NCBI GenBank assembly: GCA_026874595.1
Contig: CM049314.1
Coordinates: 39,415,229-39,479,228, forward strand
Reading direction: 5' to 3'
From: Sipunculus nudus
Lineage: Eukaryota > Annelida > Sipuncula > Golfingiida > Sipunculidae
Length of the DNA stretch: 64,000 nucleotides
Shown here: one piece after another, positions 1 to 13,198 of the stretch
Layout of the letters: the number at the start of each line of letters is the position of its first letter
Position numbering within the stretch: position 1 is the stretch's first letter
The notes under the pieces: generated by a model
The model's input: only the letters and a program-made list of their open reading frames with translations
What the model was told of the DNA's origin: nothing
The model's database searches: none
Translations under genes and position numbers: made by a program

Positions 1-304
1 ATTATCAAATTATTAAGGTAATATTGTTAAGAGTGTTGAATTTTATAAATAAGTTTGTTTTATTAATAATTAAACTATATATAAGGATAAAATTAATTAT
101 AATTAAAATAATTATTATTACTTGTAGTAGTAGTAATGTTGTTGTTATTATAATTATTTTTATTCGCTTTAATTATTGTGTTATTAGTATGATTGTTGTT
201 GTTGTTGTTGTTGTTATTCTCATTATTGTTATTATTGTTGTTGTTGTTTATTATTATTATTATTGTTGTTGTTGTTGTTGTAATTATTACTATTATTTAT
301 ACAG
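1..304 (+). repeat. End of an amylase intron with (GTT)n/(ATT)n microsatellite
   Basis: AT-rich intron sequence. From about 120 to 295 it is a run of GTT, ATT and TTG trinucleotides that reads as false poly-Val/Ile/Leu frames. The acceptor ...tttatacag closes it at 304. Confidence 0.85.
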
Positions 305-450
305 CTCTCACCTGCTATGGAGCATCTGCTAGTTGGCGAACATCCCTGGTGGCAGCGTTATCAGCCCGTGAGTTACAAGCTGACCAGCAGAAGTGGGACA
401 GAGGCAGAACTACGTGACATGGTCACCCGCTGTAACAACGTCGGCGTAAA
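305..450 (+). CDS. Alpha-amylase exon a (first visible exon)
   Basis: Starts after the acceptor tttatacag and is read from CTC. It encodes LSPAMEHLL...[13 protein letters not shown], the conserved block before region I, then [12 protein letters not shown]. The donor is gtaagc; the last codon is split 2+1 and gives Asn with the next exon. Confidence 0.93.
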
Positions 451-3400
451 GTAAGCACACTGGTGATTTACATTTAAGATGCGATCATTTTATGTGATTT
501 TAAGGCAACCACTTCGTTTTGAGTGTACTTAAAGATGCCCATTCACCTACCTTTTAACAACAATTTATGTGATCTCTGGCTTTCTCTGTGTATATATTAA
601 TAATCTAAGGGTAATTTTGATTTGGAAGAGTTCTTATAACGCCTTCGTGAAGGATGTATGAACTTGTTTATCAACAAAATATTTGTGAACACAGCAATGT
701 TGACAAACTGGAAAAACATGTAACCTGAGGCGAGAGGTTGTTAATATGCGGAGGTAGAAAGGTCGTTTGTTGCAAAACACCATTTGTAAAGCTCTGGCTT
801 ATCTGACTTGCTCCAGATGCCCTTGTCGAAATTGTTTCGATATTATTGGCGGGCCCCCACATAATATATCCACGTTGATATAAAGAAAAATACAAGCAGC
901 CTGTGTGCGGTGATATCCACGTTTTCTGGTCTATTTTTATAAAAGCTCTGAGGGATTACCTTTATATTATAAAGGTCACATAGGTGACAGGGCCCCTTTA
1001 ATATTAATATTTAATATCTGGTAAATCCCCTCCAGGTGTCTTTTTTTAAGTTTTACACGTCTTTGTTTGGCTGGTTTGTCTGTCAACAAATTTACTCAGA
1101 AGTTAATAATAAGATGGAACGTTCAGCTAGAGGGATAAGGGTATCACCAACATCACATTCTACAAATTCTTTAGGCTATCTGAGCACTATGTTGAAAGCA
1201 TTTTTGATCACGGGTTTGTCTTCTATATTTCACGCGCTTTTGTAGCACAAGCCACAGTTTAGTCAGGTTCCTAGATCTTGTACACAGGAACACATATGCG
1301 ATCTCTTGGTGCTTTCTTTTTTTAATGTACAAAGATTCCTCTCCGGTTAATGCGGCGTAAAGTTACGATACCACGTAATACTCCCCACTAAGCTCCTCGT
1401 CAGGTTAAAGACATAACATACTGACGTACGTTTCCTGAGTATCTATACTCGCTGCTCTATCATGCAGACGCGTTAACCAGTGAATGTCCGTGACTGGTTT
1501 GGCTAAAAATATTTACAATATGTTACACGGGTAAATTATAAAAGCGTTTTGTAAATCCCAGATAATACTTTCAACTGCAAAATATCACAAACAACCATGA
1601 TCAAACGATGCTTATATAAGTTTAAATAGATCTGCTGTTTTTTTTTTTTTTTTTATTATTATGCTTGTTTTGTTGTTAAATGGGGTTTATTTCGAAATCT
1701 GGCGTCCATTAACAAAAGATAACCCATTGAATCTTTTATGAAATCAGGCCAGAAAACGCCCATTTGACCGTACATAGGTTTTTTTTTGTATCCACGTGTT
1801 TATAACATGCGAGGGGACTGCCAAAAATACAAATACATTCAATAAGAACATGTGGAGGGCAATTAAAATGATAGAAAGCTTTGCTAAGGCCGTTTTGCAA
1901 CTATTGACTATTCAATTTATGCAGCCAGCCGCCATAGATAACATGGATTTTCTATCTGTCAACATTGCAACATGTTTACTAACAACCTGTAAATAAACAA
2001 GCTTATTAATCACAGAGGCGTTATTAACATGTTACTTAACAGGAATTACCTACATTTCATTAACATGTTGGCAGAGTAAGCCAGAAATCACATAAATTAT
2101 TCTACAGAAAGTTAAGCGTATTGCTGCCTTTAAGGACAGAATATTATCTAGCCTTGGCCATGTTTATTTAAATCGCAAGCCGTACGTGTATTGGATATAA
2201 TTCTCAGGTCAAAATAGGCCCATATTTTTAATTAAACTGTGATAACAGCAGTCTTATTTGCACGAGTCGATGAATTTTTACAACTTTATTGCCGTAAATC
2301 CGCGACTTAGCAAGGCATTTATATGGGATTGGTAAGCCTGCTCGACGCCTACTCTCACTGGTCTCAGTTTCATCAATTTATCTGGGGGGGGGGGATGACA
2401 TTTGTGGGATCGTAATCAAAGTTAGAGAGCCACACACCTTTTATTGTTTGTGACACATATCAAATACATTACAATTAAGTGTAAGGTATTAAAAAATAAG
2501 GTACATGTATCATACGTTTCCAGTATATATTAATTTTAAACCATATTTAGATAGATAATATTCCATGATTAACTAGGAAATGGAAACCAAAGCCTATGAT
2601 TCTAGTTATTAGTATATTTCATTGCCAATATAAAATATTATTAACTAAATATCAGGGAGGATGGTGGTGAATCGATTAATCACTACCCTTGTTAATAAGT
2701 GTTTGGGAGGGGGGATATATACATCAATGATGAGGCCAGGCAGACCAAATAAAATATATATCTAAAATCGAAAAAGACTGATTACCTAAATGCTATGTTT
2801 AACCTTGTTCAGTTTATAAACGTGTCACTGTGTATTTTTTCAGCATCTATATTGACGCCGTCATCAACCACATGGCCGGCATGGACCGTGAGGGTTACGG
2901 GTCTGCTAACAGTTTCTTCAGCACCATGAACAACGCCATGGATTTCCCGTCAGTGCCTTTTGTCACCAAAGATTTTAACGGGTGTGACTCCTGCCCCGCG
3001 TGCTGCTGTATCAACGCCTGGCAAGACCATGCTCAGGTATACAGACTTATTATATCATGAATAATAAAATATTATATATTAATACAATAAAATATAATAT
3101 ACAGTGGAAGTTGTACAATATAATATAATATAATTATATTATAATTAACATAATTTACAATAACAAATTTAATATAATATAAGGTAAATATAATATAATA
3201 TGATACATATATAATATATTATAGTAAATATAATATAATAAATCAAATATTAATATTTTATAATATAAATACTGTGGTTGCCTTTTTGTTCGCGAGGGTT
3301 TTAATTTCGCGATATTCGCGAATGGGAAATAATCGCGAAAATGACACCCTCGGGAATAATTGACCAATTGAGTGTGTCCTTCTGATTAAGTGTAGCCAAT

Positions 3401-6400
3401 CCTTGAATGGAAACAGGTTAGAACAGTGAGAAATCTTAATATAAGTTACATCCATGCCGGTACAGGGAAAACATTCCCTTAAATTTGAACTAAAGAACCT
3501 GTGCTGTGTGTACGGGCCCATCCTTATATGAGGAGAATATCACAAGCTCATGAATTATTCTCAAATTATAATACACACAGCAATGGCTTTACCAAAGATT
3601 TGATATAGGTTCTGGTGAGATCGCAAAAATGACACCCTCGCGAAACATTAAAAATGGAGAAATCGCGAAATTTCAGCCTCGCGAATATGAAGCCAACCAC
3701 AGTATAATGTAATATGATAAATATACTATTATCTAATAAATATGATATAATATTATAAAATATAATATAAATACAATATAATATACATTTAATGTTATAT
3801 GATAAATATAATATGATAAATATAACATAATATCAATAGAAGTTTAATATACATAAATGTAATATAATAAATATGATATAATATAATAAATATAATGTAA
3901 TTTAATGTATTCTAATGTAATGTAATATCATATAAAAATAATATAACGTTATTAATGAAATATAATTTATATGCAAGGACAGAGCAAGGTTGTTTGGAGT
4001 ATGAAACCGTTCAGGCACGGTCCTTTTTAAAACGCAAGTCCACACGCTCTGGTATTGGAGAAAAGCTTGATAAGTATGAAATTTTAAAGGTAACTCTGAT
4101 ACTGAACCCAGAACTCATAACGCCATGTTATGTTGCGCAGGTACGGAGAAAATGTACATTTATCAAAATTGAGAATTAATGGTCTCTGGATTTACTAAAA
4201 CCCGGTACAGTTTTGGGAGATGTGCATACATTATTTTTTTTAATAACCTGGCGCAACTGTTATGCTGACATAAGTACGAATTATTTGGCATAATCCGATG
4301 TGGCTATTTGAATTGTTTTAATTGTCCGAATTAAATATAATCAGAAAATTTCCTCTGTGAACTGACATAATAGTTCTTATTATACTAGTCTTATGATAAC
4401 TTTAATAAGTCTTAATAGACCTAATAGCCCTATTTTCTCCCATTTAACATCATCAATTTTGATAATTTAATGTTTTATGTCGGTAGTTAAAGCTTGGAAA
4501 CACTCATTTATCGACAGTCTTGGGAACACAAAACGCGCCTACGCGTGATCTTATGTGATTTAATGCAGCACAATGTGAAAACTACCAAAAAAGTTGAATC
4601 ATTAATATTGTACTCTGAGTAAGGAGTTAACACCAAGAAAGTATAAATAAACTAACCATTACGTAAATCCTATGCACTCTTCGTTTTCAAGTTCTCTTGG
4701 TCTTTTAAGATAAAAGCTGAAGTTTACGGATTTTAATGTCCAACGAGTTCCAGGAAAATATCCCGGCGTGCTCATATGCTACTTTTTTTTTCATTCTATG
4801 TGTTATGAGAGAATATTACTGTATATTTAGAATGGGTCATCATGATCGGAATGGAATTATTGACAATAAATGAGGTGAAACGCATAGGGTTTCTTCATCC
4901 AGATTTTATCGCAATTTTCGACATTACTTAGTCTGTCACTCTGACTTTATTTATTTATTAGATACTCGATCTTACCCGTGAGAAGGGATGCTTATATGGA
5001 TTGATCAGTTTATTTCTGTATTACTACAGTGTATTTACGTAAAAACTTAATGAGGTCTCCCAGTTTCTGTCGGATCTCGAACATTGCTGATATAAAAAAA
5101 ATTAATATTTGTCCTATATCACAAATGTGCGGTTGTTATTTATATTTTTACTTTATTCCTTTATTCCTAAGGCTGTACACACCATAGCCGATCCACGATT
5201 AGCGCTCAGTTGCCCCTCCCCCCCCCCCTCGGTCCCCGAAAGCAACCAGCCTTCAAATCCCCTCACCACCCCGGTTTTCCTTGTGTGTGTGGATAGAGGG
5301 GGGGGGGGGGGATCAGTCATCGCTGGGCGATTGCATTATTCTAGTTCTGCATGCAACTGGTTTAAAATATTTATCAAAACAGAATTACAATATAGCTCTC
5401 CAGTTGAAAATTGATAACAATATAATATAATATAATATAATAAGAAGGAGCCGGTTGTTTAGTGTATGAAACCATTTGGGCACTTTTTGACCTTTACATT
5501 TGGGGACTCTTAGTAACTAATTTCACAGCCAGATTTTGTAACATGATGTATTTTAAAATATTCCAGAATGCAACTCGCGTTTTCAATATAATTATATTTA
5601 AAGGGCACAATCATCTATGAAGAATGTTGATTTAACACGAAAAATAGCCTCTTCCCTTTAAAATAATCTGTACTTGCCAAAATAATGCTTTGAAACTGTT
5701 TGCTTACTCCTCTATAAGAGTGTTGAAAATTGTGAATCGGGGGAGATCAGAGGGGTCACCATAAACACAGTGCGTAAGGCCGGGTGCTGCGCGGAGCCAC
5801 AACACGTGCCAATCAGTAGATGCCCTGACTGACTAGGCCCTTAAATGTAATATATGTTCCCGCTGGCTGAAACAACGCGTGTTGCCCCTCTTAATCGGAC
5901 CACCGGTCACGCGGCCTTGTAATGGTAAATAGACTGTGTTTACCAACACGAAGAGCTATAACAAAGGTGTTAAACAGTCGCACGCTAGGAAATGAGGCTG
6001 GGAAGGTTTTGGTGACAAACTTTTGTATAAAGCAAAACTGATAATGTGAAAGAATAGGAATAATATTACTCCTGATTATGTACCTTTAAGTGGGAGGAAA
6101 CTCCCTCCCTTAGGCTATAGCTCCAAACCCTACGCCACATCCATGATTTCATATCCTTGTGCCCGAACCCCAAGTATAGGAGGAAAGCTGAATAAGCATT
6201 AAGCCAAATGCTACACTGAATCAAGCACTGTTGATTCACTTATATAATATGTAAAGCCTGCAAGCCGTGCCACTACAGGGCAATATACGTTGATCAAAAT
6301 TGAGATTGGTCTCGGGATTCAATCAAAGCGGTATATTTTAGGAGTTGGGTGCATTATAAATTTTAAAATAAACAGGCGGAACTGTGATGCTGGAAAACGG

Positions 6401-9400
6401 CACGAACTATTTTTAACGGGAGTAACTGCGATGCTGGAGAACGGCACGAACTATTTAGCAAAGGGCAATTTGGCTATATGAAGCGTTTTAATAGTCCGAA
6501 TTAAATATAATCAGAATTATCTCTCTGTGTGCTTACTTAATAGCTGTTATTATACTAGTCTTATAATAAGTTTAATAAGTCTTAAAACACTTAATGGACT
6601 TATTTTCTCCCATTTATCTTCATTTGTTAAACCAATCAACAGTGATAATTAAGTGTTTTATGGCGCTAGTTAAAGCTTAGAGACCCTCCTTTATCGACAG
6701 TCGCCGAACACAAAACGCTTGTACCCTTGATCGTATGTGATGATATGTAGCACAATATGAAAACTACCAAAAAAGTTGATTCATTAATATTGTACTCACT
6801 CGCACTAACAATTGCGTAAACCCAATGTATTCTGCGAAAGTTTTAGAACTTCTCTTTAAAGATAAAAGTCTTTTAAAATAATTGTCTAACGAATTTCAGC
6901 GAAATTTTCCGATCTGCTCATTCTCAATGGAGTTTATTTCATTCCATGTTTTATAAGAAAGCAAAACATGTATATTTAGAAAAATCGGGTAAACATTATC
7001 TGAGTGGCATTTTTTCTGTAATGGGAAAGATTTTGTCAATGATAAGGGAGAAAGTATGGTCTCCTCATCCAGATTTTTACCGCAGTTTTCGATATTACTA
7101 TTTGCCACTCTGACCTTATCGGTAGACACTCGGTCTGGTTGTCGGAGAACACAACATGCCGTCAGCCATCTATATTCTGTATAAACATACGAATATAGGC
7201 TACGAAAATAAAGCACACGATTAATGTGAAATAACTAGGAGAAATTATGTTTTTTCAGGCATAGGCCTATATAAATAAATCGTGCCCCCCCCCCCGAGAC
7301 TTATAGGGGTTGATAAGTTAAATCTGTATTTTTTTTAAAGCTTAAAGGGGGGGGGGGGGTTCTAGTTAGGTCTTCCTACTGCAAAATCGATTTCATTTTT
7401 AGCTCAGCTGACTGTAAGTCATCTGAGCTTTAGCAATCACTCTTTGTCCGTCGTCCGTCCGGTCGTCCGGGCGTCCGCTGGGCACAAATCGTAACCGCTG
7501 AACTTGGAATCTTTTTACTTTATATCCAGAGAGATCCATGAAAGATCTCCTTGGAAACCTGAAATTAGGTCTCTGTTACCCATATTCACCCAGCTATGAG
7601 GCTCCGAAGAACCCCCCCCCCCCCCGAATAATGGAAAATTTCATACAGAAGCTCAAGTATCTGAACAACTAATGCCTTGATCACCATGATTCTTTGCATG
7701 ATTCTTGGTCATGGAGTGTTTCAACAGTTTCTGCAGACTGGTGGCGCCACATGTATTTTTTTCGATTTTTTACAATTTTTTTCTCTATTTTTGAGACCTT
7801 CAAAGATGTGGTCATCTGTTAACAAGGCACAAATCGTAACTACTGGACCAAGAATCTTCTTACTTTACATCTTGTGAGGTCCATGAAAAGTCTCCTAGGA
7901 AACCGGAAATTAAGTCTCTGTTACCCATATTCTTCCAGCTTTGGGGCTCCGAAGTAACCCCCAAAATAATGGCAAATTTCATAGAAAAGCTCAAGTATCG
8001 GAACAACTAATGCCTTGATCATCATGATTCTTAGCATGGATATTGATCATGGAGTGTTTCATCAGTTTTTGTAGACTGGTGGCGCCACATGTATTTTTTT
8101 CGATTTTTTACCTTTTTTTTCTGAGACCTTTAAAGTTGTGGTTATCTGTTAACAGGGCACAATTCGTAACCGCTGGACCAAGAATCTTCTCACTTGACAT
8201 CCAGAGAGGCCCATGAAAAATCTCCTTGGAAACCTGAAATTAGGTCTCTGTTATCTATATTCTCCCAGCTATGGGACTCCAAAGTAGCCCCCAGAATAAT
8301 GGCAAATTTCATAGAAAAGCTCAAGTATCTGAACAGCTCATGCATTGATCACCATGAATTTTGCATGGAAATTTATCATGGAGTGTTTCATCAGTTTCTG
8401 CAGACAGGTGGCGCCACCTGTATTTTTTATGTAATGATTATTTTAGTCTATTTTTGAGACCTTTAAAGATGCGGTCATCTGTTAACAGTGCACAAATCGT
8501 AGCCGCTGGACCAAGTATCTTCTGACTTAACATCCAGAGAGGTCCATGCAAAATTTCTTAGAAACCTAAAATTAGGTCTCTATCACCCAAAACCTCTGAG
8601 CTATGGGGAAATACCCCCAGAGTAATGGAAAAATAGAAACAAAAGCTCAAGAATCTGAACAACTAATGCATTGATCACCATGCATGGATATTGATCAAGG
8701 AGTGTTTCATCAGTATCTACAGACTGCCGGTGCCATCTTGATTTTTATTTTTTTTACGATTTTTTTTGTCTTTTTTTAGACGTTTAAAGATGCGGTCATC
8801 TGTTAACGGGGCCACAAATCATATGTACTGGACCTAGAATCTTTCAACTTGACATCCTTGAAGGTCCATGAAAAGTCTCCAAGGAAATCTGAATAAGGTC
8901 TCTCTTACCCTTACCATTTGAGCCATGGCGCTTTAAAGTGCCCTCAAAACAATCGTTTTAAACAAAAGCAGTGCACAAATCTAGCCATTGGACTTAGAAT
9001 CTTCTGATTTGACATCAAGGGAGGTCCATAATTAGTCTCCTTGCAAACTTGAAATTATAGGTGTCTTTACCTCACATTTTCCAAATATATGCGGCATGTT
9101 TGAGGACCCCAGAAAAAATGCAAAATACACTCAAATTGTGAGTTACACAGGAATGGATGAATGGATTGGCCTAAAATTTGGTGTTCTAATGCGTCTTAAT
9201 AAACTTAAGCTATCTTGCATGAATGATGGTGCCACCTCCAATATCCTAATAAGTTCCCTATGCAAGGATATATTGTCAACATGTCAGTCGGCTGAGCGTC
9301 ATGACCCATGGGTCACTTGTTTTTCTTCTTCTTCTTTCTTTCTTTCGCTAGTTTCTAGATTTCCTATATGGCTGATTATCAAAAGCCGAAACTGCTGCAC

Positions 9401-10816
9401 AAAATTAGCCCTAGGTCACAAGTTTGCACCTGATATTTATTTTCGACCTTGACCCTATTCCCAAGGTAGTACTCACCAGAGGCCATCCCCAATTATGGCT
9501 CAGTTGGGGGGGGGGGGGGGGGGTTGGTGGTCCTGACATCGCTTAGGGATCGCACACATCTAGTCCTTCATCAGATTGGTTTAAAGAAATTTATTTAAAT
9601 GGAATGAATTTGTAACCTCTTCGGCTAATTAATAACTGACCAACTAGATTTGGGGACCTTTTCTCGTCATAGCAGTTTACGACTTCACCTTGCAAAGGTA
9701 GGACTAAGCTAATCAGTCATTCCTAGTGTTTATAACGTCCGGTAATATGGAATAAAAAAGTCATCTTTTTCAGGTCCGCAACTGCCGCTTGGTAGGACTG
9801 AGTGATCTAAAGCTCTCCGACTCATACGTAAGACAAAAAGTATCGGACTACATGAACACGCTCATTGATATGGGTGTGGCAGGGTTCCGTGTGGACGCCG
9901 CCAAACATATGTGGCCGGCAGACCTGCAGGCGGTGTGGGAAAGCCTCCACGATCTGAACACACAGTGGTTTGCCAGCGGCTCTAAAGCGGCCATGTTTCT
10001 GGAGGTCATTGACATGAATCAGCAGGGAGAGGTCAAGGCGCAGGAATACACGCATCTAGGCCGCGTCACCGACTTCCGGTTCTGTACAAAAGTGAAGGAA
10101 GCGACGGGCGGTCTGTGGGGCGTCTTTGGGCTTTATGACCCAGGCTGGGGTATGTGTAGGCTTACTTTCTGTAATCGTATAGGCACTAACATAAGAAAAT
10201 ATGATAGAAATTTGGGTCAAAGCAAAGTTTGTTTCCCCATAAAATTATGAGTGCATTATATATAAAATTCAACATGAAGGCCAAAAATTGTTGTTTTTAG
10301 GCATTTTTTTGTGTGGGTGGGCAGTCATTTTAATTTTTGTTTAAATTTTTCGATAAAAAAATATCATATGACCTGGGCGCAAAATTATCATATTAGAACT
10401 GTATTGCTAAACAAAAGGAAATTATATCGAAATTTTATTATTTCATTTTCTTGAAAGGAAAATCTGAGTGGCTGGATATCACAATCTTTAATTTTTTTTT
10501 ACAAAAACTCTAAATTTTTTTGTTTGCAGGGGTGACTGAGAAAAAAAGTTTTTGGACTAATATAAAATTGTACCCGTATATAGGGCTACCTAATATTATA
10601 AATCTGCAGTTTAAAGCTGTGTTTCCTTTTGCGCGTATATGCGAATATGCGTGAAGAATCGCTCATATGATTTTCTAACTGAGGTGTCTCCATGTGTCCG
10701 TCAGTGTATATGCGTATGTGCGTATATGAATGAAAATCGCCACAGGAGCGATAGGGTCTGCGTGAACCATTGGCGGCGAAACCAAATTTTCATTGGGGGG
10801 GGGGCCCAATAGTAGA

Positions 10817-10876
<60 letters not shown>

Positions 10877-11057
10877 CATATTTATACATATATATATATT
10901 ATTTATATATATATTTATACATATATATATTTATATAAATATATATTTATATATATATTATATGTATTATATATATATATATAAATATATATATACATAT
11001 ACATATATATATAAAAAATATATATATATAACTCTGAAGAAAAACAACAATGGGCAC

Positions 11058-11117
<60 letters not shown>

Positions 11118-13147
11118 GGAGCCTGTTGGAGCAGATGGGCAGCCCAATAACGGATTTGATACCATGCACTTTCTGGCCCGTCTGCAGATGGGCTTTGCCC
11201 AATAACCGATTTTAGTTTTTATTAGTTTTACGTTATTTTTTATTATCTTGATGACTTTTGTACTCAGACAAACATTTCTCAGAACTTAAATGGATTTGCC
11301 TGCTCTTGGGGTGTACAACACACTTGTTATTCCCTCTAAAGCCAAGCTCAGAGAGGAGGTCAGCAAGTATTTACGGGTAGTCCCTGTTGATAGTCTGTTT
11401 TACGTCGCCAAGAACATCCACGAGAGGGAGGTGGACCATGCAGGATATCGAAAGACCTTTGCCCATGTTAGTGCTTCATTTATCACGTAAGGTGTATCCG
11501 ATATTAAGTTTGTGAACTGGTCATACCTATATGCGTTTACCCTTAAGTGTTGTTATAGTGTTAGTGACAACCAAATTAACTAGAAAGCACTCACAGAGCA
11601 CATGCCACCGCCACCGCCTGTGTACGTACCAATGAAAGTAAACTCCGTTATATGACATGAAATAGTATATGGCCTTTTAGACAAAAAAGGCACCACCCTA
11701 TCAAAATAGTGTGCCATTTAAACCACCGTATTATCATAATTTATTCAATTTACATAATATAGATTAATTTTACATATATGTTTATTGTTCCGAATCCAAA
11801 CAGGGTCTATAAAAAGTTTAGAAAGTTCCTAGTAAGCTGAGCTAATATTTTATTCGATAACAGTATCCCACACAGACCGAAATTAGTAATATGCATGTAT
11901 TAACTACGAATTTTGGTAGTTTTATAGTATAAATTTTATCTCTTCATTATTTATCTTCTGAGTATAAAGTATAATTATATTTATCCAAAATGGTTTATAA
12001 GGAGTCTTGTCACAATTTAAATTTTATATTTATAAATTATATTTTATATATTAAAACATATTTATATATTAAACATCGTGATGACTGCTTGTTTCAGAGA
12101 TCTATTTATTTATCAGTTGTATCTAATAAATTGTTATATATTAAAAATAAAAATAAACTTTACTATGTTACTGTGAAAGATGTGTAAAACATAACCCTAT
12201 CGTTTTGTTTAAATTTATTTTGTGGCGTTTTTGCCCTGGCCTTTGCAAAGACACTACTCTCCGGCAATCACCCCTGCAGCTAAAACTACATTTAACCTCG
12301 GCATCATCTCTGTGATAACCTGACAAAAGGAGTAATGTCCGACTTCCCTGCTGCTCTCATAACCAGGACGCCAACAATTCTGTACGAATATTAAGTAGAG
12401 AGCTTATCAATAAGACACTTCTCCAAAAGAAACTTTATCAAGATGTGTTATTGTGGTGAAAGTGCATGATTGTGATTGACTCTGAGTTCAAATGACTCAT
12501 GAGTTGTCTCGTGTTTGCTACATATATTACACTATTTTATTGTCAAAATGTATGTGGTAACCTTGGTATATATGAGGATATTAAAAATGAATATGAGAAA
12601 CTGATTTGTACCACATATAATTTCTCTTTAGTAAATTGAATGTACCGTGGAAGTCGCATCTATGTGGTAATGTAAATGAGATTTTTTCGCAACAGCTGTA
12701 ATTACTCTTAGGTAAAAAGTGAACCTCATTTTACTCTTAACATCAAACGAATGCAATGTAGACTAATTAAGAATTGTGTGTAAAAAGTTATTTAATAGGG
12801 TATTGTAACACTGCATGCACATCGATGTAGTTTTCTATGCACATCTATATAATTTTGATGATAAAATTATTGATGTAAGGCTGTGATAGTGATTTATGTT
12901 TCAATTAACACATTAAGTTCTGAGAAATGTTTGTCTGAGTACAAAAGTCATCAAGATAATAAAATAATAACGTATTACTAACAAAAACTAAAATCGGTTA
13001 TTGGGCCAAGCCCATCCGCAGATGGGCCAGAAAGTGCATGGTATCAAATCCGTTATTGGGCTGCCCATCTGCAGATGGGCAGCCCAATAATGGCTCCTAA
13101 TATGGGCCAAGCCCATCGGCAGATGGGCCAGATCCGAAAACGGGCTC

Positions 13148-13198
<51 letters not shown>

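Larger units (their letters stand above)
3037..9773 (+). other. Amylase intron after exon b (6.7 kb)
   Basis: Non-coding. It contains, in order, a TAATA tract, a MITE, two copies of a diverged direct duplication (3960-5410 and 5440-9620) and a tandem-repeat-cored element inserted in the second copy. Poly-C/poly-G runs lie at about 5217, 5297, 7277, 7347, 7610 and 9496. No gene is seen. Confidence 0.8.

Noticed and set aside
7482-8990. Possible CRISPR-like array because of regularly spaced repeats
   Set aside because: Units are ~330 bp, diverged and without unique spacers, in a eukaryotic intron; this is a transposon core.
5440-9620. Second, tandem amylase gene copy
   Set aside because: The duplicated sequence contains only intron; no amylase motif occurs in it.
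9789-10250. Single-exon reading of the amylase core running past 10149
   Set aside because: The reading past GWG is intron; the donor gtatgt and the phase-matched acceptor at 14230 restore the family sequence MVPSEDAF.
10675-11202. Several 60-126 codon frames of poly-Tyr/Ile/His/Thr
   Set aside because: They are translations of (TA)n and (TG)n microsatellites on both strands.
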